Shown here piece by piece: positions 8,444 to 17,366 of a stretch of 64,000 bases of DNA. Origin of the DNA: an uncultured Erythrobacter sp. (GTDB lineage Bacteria; Pseudomonadota; Alphaproteobacteria; Sphingomonadales; Sphingomonadaceae). The stretch spans positions 186,001 to 250,000 of the forward strand of contig CANNCL010000003.1 in the NCBI GenBank assembly GCA_947503155.1. The letters run 5' to 3'. Every line of letters begins with the position of its first letter. Position 1 is the stretch's first letter. A model generated the notes under the pieces. It saw only the letters and a program-made list of their open reading frames with translations. It was not told where the DNA came from and did not search any database. Made by a program: the position numbers and the translations under genes.

Positions 8444-9622
8444 TCAGGCAACCGCCTTCATCAATTGCATACCGTTTTCGACGACTGAATTGACCACGCG
8501 GTCCCGTCCGTCGGTCTTGGCGCAATAAACCGCCTGATCCGCGCGATGGATCGCAGTTTGAATGGATTCGTTCGCGGCGATCCGGTGAAAGCCCAAACTG
8601 GCTGTGATCTTGACCTGCCCAAGCGGTCCGTCAAACGACAATTCAGAAATCGCCTTGCGCAATGACAGGCTGAGCGCGGAAACAGCATCGGCGTGGCGTT
8701 CATCAATCAACGCCAAAAATTCCTCACCGCCGATCCGGCATGCTGTTCCATATTTGCCAAAATGATGGCGCAGCGTTCTTGCCACCGCGGCCAAAACAAT
8801 GTCGCCGCGATCGTGGCCAAAACGGTCATTGACCCGTTTGAAATGGTCGAGATCAACAACGATTACCGCGCCAATCGGCCGGTCGCCATTCTGTGATTGT
8901 GCGATCCACCGGTCCAGCTTCTTACGATTACCAAGCCCGGTAAGAGTGTCTGTTTCGCCCTCTTTCTCGCGGAAACGGACCAGATCGAATCCGATGGTCA
9001 GCACCAGCATGATTCCAACTGACATACCCATCAGAGCGCCGGCAGATTGGAACACGATGTTGAGCCCCTCGTAAAACGCAACGACATCGGCATTGGTTTC
9101 GCCGACCGGGTTGAGCAGCACGGCAATCATCCGCCCCACATACGATATTGCGGCCCCGGTGATGACGGCAAACACGACTTTGTCGAGAGCGGAGCGCCGC
9201 CGCATTTGCCACAATTGCGGCATACCAGAGATGATGATCGCGGCGCATACAAGTTGAACGATTATACCCCGGATCCAAAAAGGCGGCGACCAAGGCATAT
9301 TCGGCATCACTGCGATGCTGGCGACCAAAACTAAGGCGATGGTGATCATGGGGGCCGAACGGCGGTGGCGTGACAAAAATGCCTGCACCATGATCAAAAC
9401 CGGGGCAAAATGCGTGACAACGGTGAACCAATCGCTCCACATGTCGCCTGCTGGATCGCGGAAACCATCGACCAGAATAGAAGCGCAAGCGATCGCAAAG
9501 CCCAATGACGCCCACCGCGCGGAGACCAGCCGCTTATCCGCGAGCGCGATTGCCACCAATGCGAGCGCGAAAAGCACATAGATCGCAGGGATAAGAATGA
9601 AGAAGGCGGAGGCTCCGGACAT
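8444..9622 (-). CDS. Membrane-bound diguanylate cyclase (GGDEF)
   Basis: A 392-residue protein with about seven hydrophobic segments in residues 1-205, then a GGDEF domain. The active-site loop reads RIGGEEF, and metal and substrate residues sit in VDLDHFKRVNDRFGHDRGD, so it should make cyclic-di-GMP from GTP. No RxxD inhibitory site precedes the loop (HFGKYGTAC is there instead), so product inhibition through the I-site is unlikely. The chosen ATG at 9622 starts the first membrane segment (MSGASAFFILIP). It is transcribed alone, divergent from lysK. Confidence 0.87.
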   Translation of the reverse strand: MSGASAFFILIPAIYVLFALALVAIALADKRLVSARWASLGFAIACASILVDGFRDPAGDMWSDWFTVVTHFAPVLIMVQAFLSRHRRSAPMITIALVLVASIAVMPNMPWSPPFWIRGIIVQLVCAAIIISGMPQLWQMRRRSALDKVVFAVITGAAISYVGRMIAVLLNPVGETNADVVAFYEGLNIVFQSAGALMGMSVGIMLVLTIGFDLVRFREKEGETDTLTGLGNRKKLDRWIAQSQNGDRPIGAVIVVDLDHFKRVNDRFGHDRGDIVLAAVARTLRHHFGKYGTACRIGGEEFLALIDERHADAVSALSLSLRKAISELSFDGPLGQVKITASLGFHRIAANESIQTAIHRADQAVYCAKTDGRDRVVNSVVENGMQLMKAVA

Positions 9623-9783
9623 ATTCGTGTCGCTACCGCCGCACGGTTTAATCTGAGTTAAGAAATCGGCGATTTGTGCGCCGCATATTGTGAACGCGGC
9701 CATGCCCAATATCCGTCAGAACGATAGGGAACGGTGTCTTCGCACTTGCAACATTGCCCACCTTCCATAAAAGCCGTTCCACT

Positions 9784-11403
9784 ATGACAGACAGCACCCT
9801 CATCGAGACCGCGCGCAATTCCAAGGCTTGGCCTTTTCAAGAGGCTCAACGCCTTGCGAAACGGCTGCACGGCAAAGGCGGAAGCGGAAAGCCGGGCGGC
9901 GAACCTGTTCTGTTTGAAACCGGATACGGTCCGTCAGGCCTGCCGCATATCGGCACATTTCAAGAGGTCTTGCGCACCACATTTGTCCGCCGCGCTTACG
10001 AGGCGCTGACGGGTGAGCAGACGCGGCTCGTCGCATTTTCGGATGATATGGACGGCCTGCGCAAGGTGCCTGACAATTTGCCCAATCAGGCGATGTTGCA
10101 CGAAAATCTCGGTAAGCCGCTTTCGGTGATCCCCGATCCTTTTGAAAAATATGAAAGTTTTGCGCATCACAACAATGCGAAACTGCGCGAATTTCTCGAC
10201 CGGTTCGGCTTTGATTACGAATTTATCGCCGCCAGCGACCGGTATAGGTCGGGGGCGTTTGATAATGCTCTGAAGAATGTTCTGGCGCATAATCAAGACA
10301 TTCTCGACATCATGTTGCCGACTTTGCGGGCGGAACGCGCCGCAACATATTCGCCGATTATGCCGATCAGCCCAAGCTCAGGAGTGGTGCTGCAAGTGCC
10401 GGTAGAGATCGTCGATGCGCAAGCGGGCCTGATCCGTTTTACCGACGAAGATGGCAGTGTGATCGAACAAAGCGCGCTGGGCGGGATGGCCAAGCTGCAA
10501 TGGAAAGTCGATTTCGCCATGCGCTGGGTCGCGCTGGGCGTCGATTATGAGATGTATGGCAAGGATTTGACCGACACTGGGGTGCAGTCGGGCAAGATTG
10601 CGCGTGTGCTCGGCGGGAACAAGCCCGAAGGCCTGATTTACGAATTGTTCCTTGATGAAAAGGGCGAGAAAATATCCAAATCGAAGGGCAATGGCCTGAC
10701 GATTGAACAATGGTTGGAATATGGGACGCAGGAGAGCCTTGGCTTTTACATCTTCCCCAATCCAAAAAGCGCAAAGCAATTGCACACCGGCGTGATCCCG
10801 CGCGCGGTCGATGATTATTGGCAATTCCGCGAGAGGCTTGGCGATCAACCGCTTGAAAAGCAGCTTGGCAATCCAGTGTGGCATTTGCTGCGCGCGAATG
10901 AACGGCATGGGGGCGTGGAAACGCAAGGCGCGGGCGACAAATTGCCTGTGACATTCGGCTTGCTTTTGAACCTAGCGAGCGTTTTGGGGGCCGAAGCCAC
11001 CGCGGAAAACCTCGCGATTTACGTCGACAATTATCTCGGCACTTCGACCGATAGCCCTGAACTAAACCGTATGATTGACGCGGCGGTTGCTTACACACGG
11101 GACTTTATTGTTCCGACGCTTAACAAGCGCGCGCCTTCTCCGGCTGAAGCGGCGGCTTTGCGGATGCTTGATACGGAGCTTGGCAAGGCGCCTAAAGATG
11201 CCAGCGCCGAGGATCTGCAAACAATGGTCTATGAAATCGGAAAGCGCGAAGAGTTTGGCTTTGAAAACCTGCGCGACTGGTTCCGGGCGCTTTACGAAAC
11301 GCTATTGGGCAGCGAGCAGGGGCCGCGCATGGGCAGCTTTATCGCGCTTTACGGTGTTGAGGCGACCCGCAAGCTGATCGCTGAGGCGCTGGCGACGAAG
11401 TAG
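9784..11403 (+). CDS. lysK: Lysine--tRNA ligase, class I
   Basis: A 539-residue class I synthetase, the archaeal-type LysRS rather than the usual bacterial class II enzyme. The HIGH signature is PHIGTF near residue 55, and the KMSKS loop appears as KISKSKGNG. It charges tRNA-Lys with lysine in the cytoplasm. The ATG at 9784 (MTDSTLIET) is preferred to a TTG ten codons upstream. Class I LysRS is known in many alphaproteobacteria, so this is expected rather than a recent acquisition. It stands as a single-gene unit, convergent with the oxygenase gene ten bases away. Confidence 0.95.
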   Translation: MTDSTLIETARNSKAWPFQEAQRLAKRLHGKGGSGKPGGEPVLFETGYGPSGLPHIGTFQEVLRTTFVRRAYEALTGEQTRLVAFSDDMDGLRKVPDNLPNQAMLHENLGKPLSVIPDPFEKYESFAHHNNAKLREFLDRFGFDYEFIAASDRYRSGAFDNALKNVLAHNQDILDIMLPTLRAERAATYSPIMPISPSSGVVLQVPVEIVDAQAGLIRFTDEDGSVIEQSALGGMAKLQWKVDFAMRWVALGVDYEMYGKDLTDTGVQSGKIARVLGGNKPEGLIYELFLDEKGEKISKSKGNGLTIEQWLEYGTQESLGFYIFPNPKSAKQLHTGVIPRAVDDYWQFRERLGDQPLEKQLGNPVWHLLRANERHGGVETQGAGDKLPVTFGLLLNLASVLGAEATAENLAIYVDNYLGTSTDSPELNRMIDAAVAYTRDFIVPTLNKRAPSPAEAAALRMLDTELGKAPKDASAEDLQTMVYEIGKREEFGFENLRDWFRALYETLLGSEQGPRMGSFIALYGVEATRKLIAEALATK

Positions 11404-11412
11404 CGAGCGTCG

Positions 11413-12081
11413 CTATTTCCAAGTGCGCGTCCGGTACCATTTGGTGATGACGTATTTGGAGCCTGCGACAACAGGCGTTCCGGCATGCATCGTCCCTTCA
11501 TTGGGGCGGCCATCGGGCAGAGCGTTGTTCCAGATCAGCAATACACCTGGCTTGGGTTCGATCTTGATGCCGATTTCGGTGAAGTGGGTCTCGCCCCCTT
11601 CCTCCACGTCATTGAGGAAAGCCATCGTGGTCCAGCTGCGTTGGCCGCCGCGTTTGCGTTCGCCCTGCCAGTATTTTTCAGTCGTGTAGAACCAGTCATT
11701 ATGCGGCTTAAACTGTTGGCCAGGAAGGTAGCGCTGGCCCTGTATAGCCTCGCCAATGGTTGGACTTAGGCCGAGCAGATCGTCGATCCGCCGCCCGATG
11801 CTGCGCACGAAACTGTCATGCGGATCAAGGTCGCCCGAATAAGAGGTGCGAAACCCGCTTTCATAGCCAATTTCATGCAAGGACGATGGCCGGGCGGTTT
11901 GATCGACCATCATGCAAAGACGCTGACATTCGGCAGCGCTGAGGAAATCGCCAACGGCGTATAATTCCGCCTTATCCGTTTCGACTTTGTAGATGCCGGG
12001 ATCGGCGGCGAGCCTTTCGCGAACGGATTTGCCAACGCGGCGCAACGCATCTTGATCTGGCACGGGTGTCGTCTTTGTCAT
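11413..12081 (-). CDS. Prolyl 4-hydroxylase-like 2OG-Fe(II) oxygenase
   Basis: A 222-residue soluble dioxygenase. The iron triad is visible as H-x-D in FKPHNDWF and a distal His in GTMHAGTPV. The 2-oxoglutarate-binding basic residue is in SKYVITKWYR. The order and spacing match the P4Hc domain, which hydroxylates proline or other side chains using O2, 2-oxoglutarate and ascorbate-like reductants. The protein substrate is unknown; bacterial members can modify EF-Tu or secreted proteins. No signal peptide is seen. Confidence 0.88.
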   Translation of the reverse strand: MTKTTPVPDQDALRRVGKSVRERLAADPGIYKVETDKAELYAVGDFLSAAECQRLCMMVDQTARPSSLHEIGYESGFRTSYSGDLDPHDSFVRSIGRRIDDLLGLSPTIGEAIQGQRYLPGQQFKPHNDWFYTTEKYWQGERKRGGQRSWTTMAFLNDVEEGGETHFTEIGIKIEPKPGVLLIWNNALPDGRPNEGTMHAGTPVVAGSKYVITKWYRTRTWK

Positions 12082-12124
12082 GGGCGGATGATTAGCAAGG
12101 GATGGGCGGCGCGCAAGGGCGCGA

Positions 12125-12166
12125 AATGCGAAAAGAAAATCCCCGCCGGATTGCTCCGGCGGGGAT
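12125..12166 (-). terminator. Rho-independent terminator of the RcnB-like gene
   Basis: A perfect 12-bp inverted repeat (12139-12150 with 12155-12166, arms ATCCCCGCCGGA/TCCGGCGGGGAT) closes on a TTGC loop. Reading leftwards it is followed by TTTCTTTTC. It sits 55 bases past the stop of the leftward RcnB-like gene and before the oxygenase start, so it separates the two transcripts. Confidence 0.85.
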
Positions 12167-12220
12167 CATAAGTTCTGGCAACATCGCCGCGTGACCCAAT
12201 GGGCCGCATGACGGGAGGAA

Positions 12221-13390
12221 TTACCAGAAGAAGTCGTGGATCACATCGACCACTTCGCCGGTATAGATATCGACCAGCACCACATCGTCATAATACCGGA
12301 CCCAGCGATAAGGGCCGTAAACCTGCGGCAGGCGGTATGAATACGGATCATTGATATAATAGCGCTGGCTGAAGAACAGACTGTCGAGGAAGAACCCTAC
12401 ATTCAGCCGGTTATAGCGGTGGGCGCGGTATGGGGCGTAATAACGACCCAGGCTAAAGATGCTGCGGTTGGTCCGGCGATAATTGCGCCAGCCATAGCGG
12501 CGATCAGAACGCCATCCGTTGCGGTTCCAACGGCGGTAGTCCCGCCGACGTTCTGCGCGGCGTTCTGCCCGTCGCTCTGAACGTCGTTCCGTCCTGCGGC
12601 CATCTCTTACGCCATTGCGATATCCATCGCGGCGCACACGGCGATCTGAACGCCGGTCAACACGGCGATCTGCTCTGCGGTCCGACCGGCGGTTTGTTCC
12701 GCGATCACCGCGGCGCTCTACGCTGCGATTTGTCCCGCGATCACCCCGGCGTTCGACACGGCGGTTTGTTCCGCGATCACCGCGCCGTTCAACGCGGCGG
12801 TCTGTTCTACGATCACCCCGGCGTTCGACACGGTCGGTGCGGCGGTCGCCCCGGCGTTCTACGCGGTCGGTGCGGCGGTCACCCCGGCGTTCTACGCGGT
12901 CGGTGCGGCGATCACCCCGGCGCTCAACACGGTCAGTGCGGCGGTCGCCCCGGCGTTCGACACGGTCGGTGCGGCGATTTGTGCGGCCTTCTGTCCGGCG
13001 TTCTGTCCGGCGATCCGTCCTGTCACCGCGTCGTTCTGTGCGGCGCTCAGTGCGATCTTGACCACGGCGCTCGCCCTGACGAACCTCGCTATCTGCGCGG
13101 CGATTGCTGCGCTGATTTTGCGGGGCAGGGCGCGCTTGCTGACGTTCTGCACGGCGCTCGCCGCGATTGGCGCGTTGTTGGCCGCGATTGGCGCGTCGTT
13201 CGGTCCTGCGCTCACCGCGGCGCTGTGCACGGCGATCTTGGCGCGATTGTTCAGCGACGGCACCGTTCTCTGCGCTCGCTTCAGATGCGGCGGTGTTTGC
13301 AGCCTCTGCCGATTCAGGCGGTGCGACAAATGCCAACGCTAGAGCGAGGGCGGAAAGCGCACTGCCCCTTAAAAATAGGGTAATATCCAT
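12221..13390 (-). CDS. Arginine-rich tandem-repeat protein with RcnB-like C-terminus
   Basis: A 389-residue exported protein. Residues 1-30 form a signal peptide (MDITLFLRGSALSALALALA, cleavage near AEA). Residues ~50-285 are extremely basic and repetitive, almost only Arg, Asp, Glu, Thr and Gly. The core is five exact copies of VERRGDRRTDR (144-198) and three of the 12-residue form (R/S)VERRGDRGTNR (199-234). The C-terminal ~80 residues match the RcnB family (RLPQVYGPYRWVRYYDD, VDIYTGEVVDVI). RcnB proteins are periplasmic and linked to Ni/Co homeostasis in E. coli. The repeat tract may bind nucleic acid or polyanions of the envelope. A terminator follows. Confidence 0.8.
   Translation of the reverse strand: MDITLFLRGSALSALALALAFVAPPESAEAANTAASEASAENGAVAEQSRQDRRAQRRGERRTERRANRGQQRANRGERRAERQQARPAPQNQRSNRRADSEVRQGERRGQDRTERRTERRGDRTDRRTERRTEGRTNRRTDRVERRGDRRTDRVERRGDRRTDRVERRGDRRTDRVERRGDRRTDRVERRGDRRTDRRVERRGDRGTNRRVERRGDRGTNRSVERRGDRGTNRRSDRRADRRVDRRSDRRVRRDGYRNGVRDGRRTERRSERRAERRAERRRDYRRWNRNGWRSDRRYGWRNYRRTNRSIFSLGRYYAPYRAHRYNRLNVGFFLDSLFFSQRYYINDPYSYRLPQVYGPYRWVRYYDDVVLVDIYTGEVVDVIHDFFW
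12689..12961 (-). repeat. Coding tandem repeat, 33-bp and 36-bp units
   Basis: Within the RcnB-like gene five 33-bp units are followed by three 36-bp units, encoding VERRGDRRTDR and a TNR-ending variant. Looser RRTERR-type repeats flank them on both sides (about 12.55-13.2 kb). The two unit lengths suggest two rounds of duplication. Copy number should be unstable by slipped-strand pairing or recombination. Confidence 0.9.
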
Positions 13391-13579
13391 GAGTTGCCTC
13401 CAGTGTTGCCGTCCCACCACTTACGGCGTTGTTGATACTTATCATTACGTCTCGTTACTTGCCCTTTCTAGCCCCGAGTCGCTGACCCCACCCTTAACAT
13501 GTCGTTTAGGCTTACGTTAATGTTCACGTCGACTTTTCTTAACGCCTTGACCGGGCCATGCAAAGGTCCAATTGCCGGG

Positions 13580-14173
13580 ATGATGTTCGAAACACTTGAA
13601 GATGTTCGCCGCGATTTGGCTGGGCGGCTCAGCCGTGCGGCGAAGGATCGCAAATCGCCGATGCATGTGCCGACCGTCGTGACCAGCGATGTTGACGCCC
13701 GCGTAATGGTGCTGCGCGCTTTTGACGCCGATGCGTGGACCTTGCGCTTTCACACCGATACGCGCGCACCCAAAGTGGCGGTTATTGAAAGCGATCCGCG
13801 CATTGGTGTGCTGCTCTATGACAAAAGCGCCAAGATCCAGATGCGAGTGCGCGGAACTGGCACGATATTGCGCGACGATCCTGTCACAGACGCCGCGTGG
13901 GCCAGCAGCGATAATTTTGCCCGCCGTTGTTATCTGGGCGAAGGGCCCGGGGCGCAAAGCGATGCGCCGACCACGGGCTTGCCCCCTGAATTCGAAGGGC
14001 CTGAACCGACCGATGAACAACTCATTCCCGCGCGGCCCAATTTTGCAGTGCTTCTGATTGAATTGGTTGCCGTGGATTGGCTGTATCTCGCCCATACTGG
14101 CCATATGCGGGCGCAATTCGAGCGCACAAATGGCGGCGCGGGCGATTGGCAGGGGCGCTGGGTCTCGCCCTAA
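13580..14173 (+). CDS. Pyridoxamine 5'-phosphate oxidase-like flavin-binding protein
   Basis: About 197 residues with the split-barrel FMN-binding fold of the PNPOx family. An N-terminal helix is followed by PTVVTSDVDARVMVLRAFD, a WTLRFHTDTRAPKVAVI strand pair that places the flavin, and a short C-terminal WLYLAHTGHMRAQFE region. Members oxidise pyridoxine phosphate or reduce other substrates; this one lacks enough signature to be called PdxH and more likely belongs to the general pyridoxamine oxidase family. The start is uncertain: ATGs at 13580 and 13583 are in frame, and upstream codons look non-coding. The 3' end overlaps the converging GGDEF-like gene by four bases. Confidence 0.75.
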   Translation: MMFETLEDVRRDLAGRLSRAAKDRKSPMHVPTVVTSDVDARVMVLRAFDADAWTLRFHTDTRAPKVAVIESDPRIGVLLYDKSAKIQMRVRGTGTILRDDPVTDAAWASSDNFARRCYLGEGPGAQSDAPTTGLPPEFEGPEPTDEQLIPARPNFAVLLIELVAVDWLYLAHTGHMRAQFERTNGGAGDWQGRWVSP

Positions 14174-14871
14174 GCAGCCTTTGGGGCGCCATTTTTTGAA
14201 GGCGCCGTTTCTGTGCAATAATTTGACGGCGCAGGCAGCATCACGACCTCTTCCCAATCGCTGGCGGCCATCACTTGCTCGTCGCCTATTTCGGTGGCTG
14301 CGTTGAGAGCCTCTCCGGCCCGCGCATGCCAGGCGGCCTCACTTTCGCCAATCCGCCGGGCCGCGACGCCAAAGCTTGCGCTGAGACGCATATCGTCGCC
14401 CATACCGTCAATGGCGGTGCTTCCGATTGTTTTGAGCAATCGTTTGGCAATTGCACTCGCCTCTTCCTCGGTTGCACCGGGGGCAATGATGACGAATGAT
14501 CCATCGCCCTCATGCCCGTCATATTGGCTCACAGCGTCGCCCTTGCGTACGCCAGCGCGAATAATCTGAGCCACTTTTGCGGCGGCATCGGCGCGCGTTT
14601 CGGGGCCCCATAATGCGCGCACTTGCGAAAGGTGATCGATATTGCCGCGCAGAACAGCGCCGCCCGGCTTGATCGGAGCGACGCGCCGTTCGGTCGCCTC
14701 GATCTCTGCTTCGAAACGTTCAGGAGTAAACAGGCCAGACAGAGGGTCTGCCATTGCGCGTTGTTTGCTAGCGGAGCGCAGCGCCCAAATTGTCAAAACA
14801 CCCGCAATAATAATGGCCGCGACCAGCGCGATTATCGGATCTGCAATGTCGGTGTTTGCGAACCCCGTCAT
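14170..14871 (-). CDS. Degenerate GGDEF-domain protein
   Basis: A 233-residue protein with one N-terminal transmembrane helix (IIALVAAIIIAGVLTIWAL) and a GGDEF-like domain. The fold is recognisable (DPLSGLFTPERFEAEI, LSASFGVAARRIGESEAAW). The catalytic loop, however, reads YDGHEGDGSF instead of GG(D/E)EF, and the metal-binding NxDHxKxxND segment is changed to NIDHLSQVRALWG. Cyclase activity is therefore unlikely; a scaffolding or GTP/c-di-GMP-binding role is possible. It lies leftward of, and in the same orientation as, the intact cyclase that starts at 16212. Confidence 0.78.
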   Translation of the reverse strand: MTGFANTDIADPIIALVAAIIIAGVLTIWALRSASKQRAMADPLSGLFTPERFEAEIEATERRVAPIKPGGAVLRGNIDHLSQVRALWGPETRADAAAKVAQIIRAGVRKGDAVSQYDGHEGDGSFVIIAPGATEEEASAIAKRLLKTIGSTAIDGMGDDMRLSASFGVAARRIGESEAAWHARAGEALNAATEIGDEQVMAASDWEEVVMLPAPSNYCTETAPSKNGAPKAA

Positions 14872-14988
14872 GGTCTATGCCCCTCTTATTCCGCGTGAAT
14901 AAGGGGAATGCCCTATCCGTGGTTAAAGCGGCGTAAATGGAGCGGATTTGGTTGAGGAGTTGCACCGGGTGACAACGCCGCGCCGGTC

Positions 14989-16212
14989 TTAGGCGGCAAT
15001 ATCTGATTCTGCTGCGCTGCGCTGAACGTCTTGGCATTCCTCATCAGAATTCACGATCGGTGCATCAACGCCGCAGCGCCTGACACAGTTGCGCCCGCTC
15101 TGCTTCGCATCATACAATGCCTTATCCGCACGCGCGAACAGGGCGCGGTACCCTTCGCCGCCTCGCCATTGTGCGACGCCAAAGCTGGCGGAAAGGCGCA
15201 CGTCCAAGGCGCCTTCGCTAATATCCAGCTCGCTTGTGCGTGCGCGCAAACGCTCGGCCAAGCCTGCGGCGATGTTTTCATCGGCTCTCCAAACGAGGAT
15301 ACAGAATTCCTCGCCGCCAACACGTCCGGCAATGTCGCTGCTGCGGATCATTGCGCCCGCCATCGCGCCAAAACCGGCAATCGCGCGGTCGCCAACCTGA
15401 TGACCCCAAATGTCATTCACCTGTTTAAAGTGATCGAGATCGCCGACAACCAGAGCAACCTCGCGGTTCTCGCTCGACGCTTTGGCCAGCGCCGTTTTGA
15501 CCCGCAATTCAAACTCCCCGCGCGCCAATAGGCCCGACAATTCATCGGTAGCGTTGCGCGTTTTCAGCGCATTGACATAGTCTTTCACACTGGCGGCCAA
15601 TTGCACCAATCCAAACAGGACAGAGCCAAATCCGAACAACCACGCGAGCGTCAGGTAATATGCGGATTGGCGGTATTCGGCGGGCGGTATCGCGGTATCG
15701 AACATAAAGGCGAGGGTGGGGCGCAGGAAAAATTGTGCCGTGACCAAAATCAACGTCACCAGCATGAACCGTTCAATCCCATCGCGTTTTGCCGTGACGA
15801 CAAAAATCTGCGTTGTGATCACCATGATGATGCCGCTGGTGAGATTGGTGATGAGCAAATCGGCTTTGATGGAATTGCCGACCGTTTGGGTCAGCGCCAT
15901 CGCGCAAATTCCGGCAAGCCCGATGGCTAGGAAGGAGCGAACCGGCGGCGTCGCGCCAACGCGCAGCAAGATGCCCGATGCTATGCCCAATCCGGCCAAT
16001 GTGTAAGGAACATGCGTAATCGCAACGAGCGCGCGGCCCATATGAGGGGGGCTAAACTGAGAAATTAACATCGCGGTGGCCAGCATAAGCCACCCCGCGC
16101 CCAGCGCCGCATTCTCCGTACGCGCACGATCTTGTTGCCAAATGACGAGAAACGTCACGGCAAAAATCAACGCAACGAGCGGCGTCGAAAGCAAGAGAAG
16201 TGTGTCGCGCAA
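14989..16212 (-). CDS. Membrane-bound diguanylate cyclase (GGDEF)
   Basis: A 407-residue protein. The N-terminal ~215 residues form about six or seven membrane helices, and residues ~240-385 form a complete GGDEF domain. The loop reads RVGGEEF and an RSSD inhibitory I-site lies just before it, so both catalysis and feedback by cyclic-di-GMP are expected. The whole protein resembles the cyclase at 19.2 kb (same start pattern, same AGRxGGEEFC loop, same FARADKALYDAKQSGRNCV tail), indicating paralogues. The signal sensed by the membrane part is unknown. Confidence 0.9.
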   Translation of the reverse strand: MRDTLLLLSTPLVALIFAVTFLVIWQQDRARTENAALGAGWLMLATAMLISQFSPPHMGRALVAITHVPYTLAGLGIASGILLRVGATPPVRSFLAIGLAGICAMALTQTVGNSIKADLLITNLTSGIIMVITTQIFVVTAKRDGIERFMLVTLILVTAQFFLRPTLAFMFDTAIPPAEYRQSAYYLTLAWLFGFGSVLFGLVQLAASVKDYVNALKTRNATDELSGLLARGEFELRVKTALAKASSENREVALVVGDLDHFKQVNDIWGHQVGDRAIAGFGAMAGAMIRSSDIAGRVGGEEFCILVWRADENIAAGLAERLRARTSELDISEGALDVRLSASFGVAQWRGGEGYRALFARADKALYDAKQSGRNCVRRCGVDAPIVNSDEECQDVQRSAAESDIAA

Positions 16213-16471
16213 TTTTGTCCCCAGTGCGTATGGGAAAATGCCTAGCGCGATAGGGTTAAGAGGGCGTTAGGGGCGAGGGGTTGGACATGTCATTTTTTCG
16301 GAAATAGCTCTGGTATATTCCGACGCTATGATGACACCGGCACTGTCCGCCTTGGAAAACCCATCTTGAAAAATGGCGCCATCGTCACCACATAAACGCT
16401 ATCGAGAGTCCATCATAATGCGTCTCTTCGACTGAGAGACAATTGCGCTCCCGCATTAGGGAGACGACCAA

Positions 16472-16663
16472 TTGGACTTGAACAAACTTCTCTATGATCA
16501 TCAAATTGCTCTGATGCAGATTACGCTGGTTTCCCCGGCAATCGCACCAGACGGCATTGTCGATCATCACGAAAAGTTGCTTCAAGAAGCGCGGCAAAAA
16601 CAAGGCCTCGAGCAGCATCCGCTCGCCAGTATTCAAACATTGCTCCGCAGTCTCCCGTTCTAA
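16472..16663 (+). CDS. Small unknown protein preceding the SET-domain gene
   Basis: A 63-residue frame beginning with TTG: MDLNKLLYDHQIALMQ. The start is supported by AGGGAG ending eight bases before it, a near-ideal ribosome-binding site. The stop lies 17 bases before the ribosome-binding region and start of the SET-domain gene, which suggests one operon. No family is recognised; the protein is helical in character, without signal peptide or membrane segment. Rated moderate because of its size and rare start codon. Confidence 0.5.
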   Translation: MDLNKLLYDHQIALMQITLVSPAIAPDGIVDHHEKLLQEARQKQGLEQHPLASIQTLLRSLPF

Positions 16664-16682
16664 ACAGAACAAGGAATTTGAT

Positions 16683-17186
16683 ATGACTGCCAAAATTGAA
16701 CTGAGGACCACACCGGGCCGCGGTAACGGCATTTTTGCCCTGAAGAAATTTAAACGGGGTGACACCGTTCTGGTCGGAGAATTGGATAAGACGCCGATTA
16801 AGAACCACTCACACGCATCGCAGCTCGGCAAAACAAAGTTTGGATTTCACAAAGGTCTAAGTTCGAAGTTCAATCATTCGTGTGACCCCAATTGCGGGAT
16901 CATGGTGAATGATACTGGCGGCCATAATGTGGTGGCGATTTGCGACATCTCAGCCGACGAAGAAACCACCTATGATTACGCGATGCGCAATTATGCGATC
17001 GAACATTTCCCCGATGACTGCGGGTGCGGAGCGGCGAACTGCCGGGCATCAATTACCGGATGGAGAGACCTGCCGCAGCAGCGAAAGGAAGATTACGCCG
17101 GTTTTGTCGCACCCTATTTGATCGAGATTGACCTTGAAAAAGCCGCCGCCGCTGCCGCCGCTGATTCAGCCGCAGCAGGAGCCTGA
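16683..17186 (+). CDS. SET-domain protein methyltransferase
   Basis: A 167-residue protein carrying a full SET domain: RGNGIFALKKFKRGD at the start, the SAM-binding NHSCDPNCG knot, a TTYDY catalytic segment, and a post-SET cysteine cluster C-G-C-G-x3-C that should bind zinc. The tail is a poly-Ala stretch. SET enzymes methylate lysines of proteins; in bacteria substrates are mostly unknown, though histone-like proteins and ribosomal proteins are candidates. The ATG at 16683 follows AAGGA. It is probably cotranscribed with the 63-residue gene before it. Confidence 0.85.
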   Translation: MTAKIELRTTPGRGNGIFALKKFKRGDTVLVGELDKTPIKNHSHASQLGKTKFGFHKGLSSKFNHSCDPNCGIMVNDTGGHNVVAICDISADEETTYDYAMRNYAIEHFPDDCGCGAANCRASITGWRDLPQQRKEDYAGFVAPYLIEIDLEKAAAAAAADSAAAGA

Positions 17187-17323
17187 CCGTGTGATGGCGA
17201 ATTTTCGAGCGGCCACATGCGCTGTTCGAAAACTCAAAAACGTGCCGCGCTCACCCAAGCCGCGTCGACCAAGTTAGGGGCAGTTAAGCCCCCGTGATCC
17301 GGACGCCTGCAAATGTCTGCAAC

Positions 17324-17356
17324 TGGGCCGTAAGCAGAATTTCTGCTTACGGCCCA
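17324..17356. repeat. Perfect 16-bp palindromic hairpin next to ettA
   Basis: Arms TGGGCCGTAAGCAGAA (17324-17339) and its exact complement (17341-17356) surround a single T. It lies 11 bases past the ettA stop and could end transcripts, although no T-run follows on either strand. The arm TGGGCCGTAAGC recurs near 56.93 kb and fits a palindrome family seen around 55.4-56.1 kb, so it may be a mobile or repetitive palindrome rather than a dedicated terminator. Confidence 0.7.
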
Positions 17357-17366
17357 ATATCCGCAT

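Noticed and set aside
12600..13330. CRISPR-like periodicity and long plus-strand arginine/serine frames
   Set aside because: The period is 33/36 bp without unique spacers and is fully explained by the protein repeats of the minus-strand RcnB-like gene; the plus frames are its shadows.
17324..17356. Terminator call for ettA on the strength of the hairpin alone
   Set aside because: The stem is perfect, but neither side carries a T-run, and the arm recurs elsewhere, so it is listed as a palindromic repeat instead.
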